This document shows, one piece after another, positions 58,275 through 64,000 of a DNA stretch of 64,000 nt. This stretch comes from Leptospira sanjuanensis (GTDB lineage Bacteria; Spirochaetota; Leptospiria; Leptospirales; Leptospiraceae): the NCBI RefSeq assembly GCF_022267325.1, contig NZ_JAIZBG010000002.1, positions 1 through 64,000 of the forward strand, written 5' to 3'. Within the stretch, counting starts at the first letter, position 1. The number at the start of each line of letters is the position of its first letter. The position numbers were made by a program, and so were the translations under genes. Under the pieces are notes generated by a model. That model did not search any database and had not been told where the DNA came from. It saw only the letters and a program-made list of their open reading frames with translations.

Positions 58275-59105
58275 GGCGAGAGCGACTCCGTCTTCTTCGT
58301 TGCTGTATCGCGTAACGTGCCTCGCGGAATTTCTGATTTCGGGAATCGCATTTCTCATCGCAAAGCCCGCGCCGCTGTGAAGCAGCATCTCCAAGTCGTT
58401 TCTTTCATCCCCGAAAGAGATGACACCGCTTCCATCCAATCCTTTAAGAGATAAGAACCGGGAAATGCCCGACCATTTGGATACGGAGACGTTGATGATT
58501 TCCACACAATACGACACCCCGGGGATTTTGGTGAGAATACATCGAAGAGAAGAGGCTTCCGGCAACGCGGAAATTTTATGAACCAGAGAATCCAAATCTT
58601 CTTTGAGAAGAGACAAAAAACAAATCACCAATATTTTTTCAAGATCGGCGGACAAAAGATCTCCGATGGATCTTGTTCGCGAATGATCTCCCCCGGAATA
58701 GTTGTGATACATTCCGTCCGTGATCGGAACCTCGGTCAACATGTCGATGCCTTCCTCGAATCGATCCACATGAAGAATCGGAGGCGTATGAAATTCTTTT
58801 CCTAAATGAAGAATTTTATGTACGACGTCGAGTTCCAGATAACTTTCCGCAATCCGCTCGGCGTTCGGAGACTTACGCAGAATCTGCCCGTTGTTGGACA
58901 CGACGTGAACTTCTCCCTTGAATTCTTTCGCAAAGGCGAACGTGGAATAAAATCTTCTGCCGGTTGCGATCACGAGATTTTTTCCCTGATCGATCGCCTT
59001 TTGCAAAACGGAATGGGTGAGGGGAGAAATTCTGCTTTTGGAGTTGAGAAGAGTTCCGTCCAAATCGACGGCGATCGTGTGAATTTGTGTCGGGTCAAAG
59101 GACAT
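58245..59105 (-). CDS. HAD-superfamily hydrolase, Cof type
   Basis: The 286-residue protein has motif I IAVDLDGTLLNSK, motif II in LVIATGRRF, and motif IV VISFGDERNDLEML. The cap insertion places it in the Cof/IIB subfamily, which hydrolyses sugar phosphates, nucleotide cofactors or flavin phosphates. The exact substrate cannot be read. It overlaps the small Cys-rich gene at its 3' end. Confidence 0.88.
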   Translation of the reverse strand: MSFDPTQIHTIAVDLDGTLLNSKSRISPLTHSVLQKAIDQGKNLVIATGRRFYSTFAFAKEFKGEVHVVSNNGQILRKSPNAERIAESYLELDVVHKILHLGKEFHTPPILHVDRFEEGIDMLTEVPITDGMYHNYSGGDHSRTRSIGDLLSADLEKILVICFLSLLKEDLDSLVHKISALPEASSLRCILTKIPGVSYCVEIINVSVSKWSGISRFLSLKGLDGSGVISFGDERNDLEMLLHSGAGFAMRNAIPEIRNSARHVTRYSNEEDGVALALVENGIVLF

Positions 59106-59165
59106 GATTCTTTCAGTAAATCAGGGCGATCGCTTTCGTGAATGATTTTTTGAGGATTTGTCGGA

Positions 59166-59258
59166 GGTACGACATTTTTTTGTGAAACGGGCGCCCTGGC
59201 CCCACCCTGAAATTGGGCGGCGGTGGAGAGGAGGCGGGAGTGCTCGGGCCAATTTTCC
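59166..59258 (+). repeat. Intergenic repeat, copy A
   Basis: The stretch runs from about GGTACGACA through GTGAAAC, CCCCACCCT, GGTGGA and GGAGGCGGG. It matches the reverse complement of 60394-60475 in block order and many bases. It lies between the HAD gene and mqnD. Confidence 0.6.
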
Positions 59259-59297
59259 TTTATCAGAAAATCCCGCATTTCACAATCGAAAATCAAA

Positions 59298-59358
59298 GAT
59301 GCTGTCGGAACATTTTCGGTTTTCAGATAAAGAATCTCATCAAAGTTCCGACAACATC
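59298..59358. repeat. Palindromic hairpin upstream of mqnD
   Basis: TGTCGGAAC (59303-59311) and GTTCCGACA (59345-59353) are perfect 9-base arms; GATG and CATC extend them beyond one mismatch. The loop is 33 bases. It lies 73 bases ahead of mqnD and could be a regulatory or repeat element. Confidence 0.5.
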
Positions 59359-59430
59359 TGCAAATTAAAGTTGCAAGAAGAGACTTTCTTTTTTCGGCAA
59401 AATTCGAAACAATGGAATCTAAGTAGAAAC

Positions 59431-60258
<828 letters not shown>

Positions 60259-60393
60259 AGTAAAATCGCGAATGCGCAAAAATAAAAAACAATATCAATC
60301 GTTTTTTCAGAGGGGAACCGTAGGAGCTCCCACACTTTCCTCACAAGAAAACGGTTTACAAAAAAAGAATCTTCTGATAGAGAAAAATTCTCC

Positions 60394-60475
60394 GAAATTC
60401 CCCACCAAACGCCCGCCTCCTCCACCCTAAGAGGGTGGGGCGCTGCTCTGTTTCACGAAAAGATCCTGTCGTAGC
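60394..60475 (-). repeat. Intergenic repeat, copy B (inverted relative to copy A)
   Basis: On the minus strand the same blocks appear in the same order as in copy A: CTACGACA, GTGAAAC, CCCCACCCT, GGTGGA, GGAGGCGGG. CACCCT/AGGGTG inside it forms a tight hairpin (60423-60437). It lies between mqnD and metF, so it may also act as a terminator for both. Confidence 0.6.
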
Positions 60476-60482
60476 TCTTACC

Positions 60483-61357
<875 letters not shown>

Positions 61358-61365
61358 ATTCCCGT

Positions 61366-63897
<2,532 letters not shown>

Positions 63898-63938
63898 CTC
63901 TTTTTAATATTTCGAGGATGTAGTTCGATTTTCTTCGG

Positions 63939-63971
<33 letters not shown>

Positions 63972-64000
63972 GGATTTCCTCTGTGAAGTACTTTGCTATG

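Noticed and set aside
59158..59430. A 91-residue N-terminal extension of MqnD
   Set aside because: It translates the intergenic repeat and hairpin; MqnD of normal length starts at 59431.

Overview
This window is most likely from a Leptospira species (spirochaete). The signs are protein families that are largely or wholly confined to that genus (a DUF1564 protein at 8807-9343 and a DUF1574 protein at 33257-34324), a long heme-biosynthesis operon that carries its own two-component system, and a moxR/bat operon ending in htpG. Base composition looks to be in the mid-40s percent GC by eye, higher than L. interrogans, which would suit one of the higher-GC species of the pathogenic clade (inference). 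A chromosome-type parA/parB pair next to heme genes suggests the smaller Leptospira replicon, chromosome II, near its partition and possibly origin region.

Layout. 1-1.5 kb: the end of a YedF/DsrE-like gene, a decayed 3' piece of an IS1595-type transposase, then a nearly complete transposase of the same family. 1.4-3.6 kb: a methyltransferase and a GT-C-like membrane protein. 3.7-6.7 kb: a B12-dependent mutase of the MeaA/ethylmalonyl-CoA type with its MeaB chaperone GTPase. 6.8-13.7 kb: mostly exported or unknown proteins, including a secreted transglutaminase-like protein, a secreted caspase-like protein with ankyrin repeats, and a fatty-acid desaturase. 13.2-18.6 kb: parts of a partner-switching signalling circuit (HATPase kinase, SpoIIE phosphatase sensor, STAS protein) together with an unusual NAD-kinase-like protein. 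18.6-21.4 kb: a PhoX-like protein and two small envelope proteins. 21.4-30.3 kb: an eight-gene, mostly overlapping operon moxR-DUF58-(membrane protein)-batA-batB-batC-batD-htpG.

30.4-44.4 kb: a higA antitoxin behind a deleted higB toxin remnant, a MORN-repeat lipoprotein, a DUF1574 protein, two short-chain dehydrogenases around a type II NADH dehydrogenase and a tyrosine phosphatase, a diguanylate cyclase, a cyclic-nucleotide-binding protein, an acyltransferase, a flavin reductase, and parA/parB with two matching palindromes that are good candidates for parS.

44.6-58.3 kb: an outer-membrane-like protein with hemH, convergent hemG, a DUF5683 protein, and the overlapping operon hemA-hemCD-hemB-hemL-hemK-hemR-hemE-hemN, which covers glutamyl-tRNA to coproporphyrin chemistry; hemG and hemH complete the route to heme. 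A direct repeat TGACA-N6-TGACA lies just upstream of hemA, as expected for the response regulator HemR, and a small cysteine-rich membrane protein is transcribed divergently from the same gap. 58.2-64 kb: a HAD hydrolase, mqnD (futalosine menaquinone route) bracketed by two inverted copies of an intergenic repeat, metF, and an 837-residue protein joining discoidin-like domains to eight exact-length 32-residue phage-tail-fibre-like repeats.

No rRNA, tRNA or CRISPR array was seen. All calls were made by reading the sequence; no database search was run.
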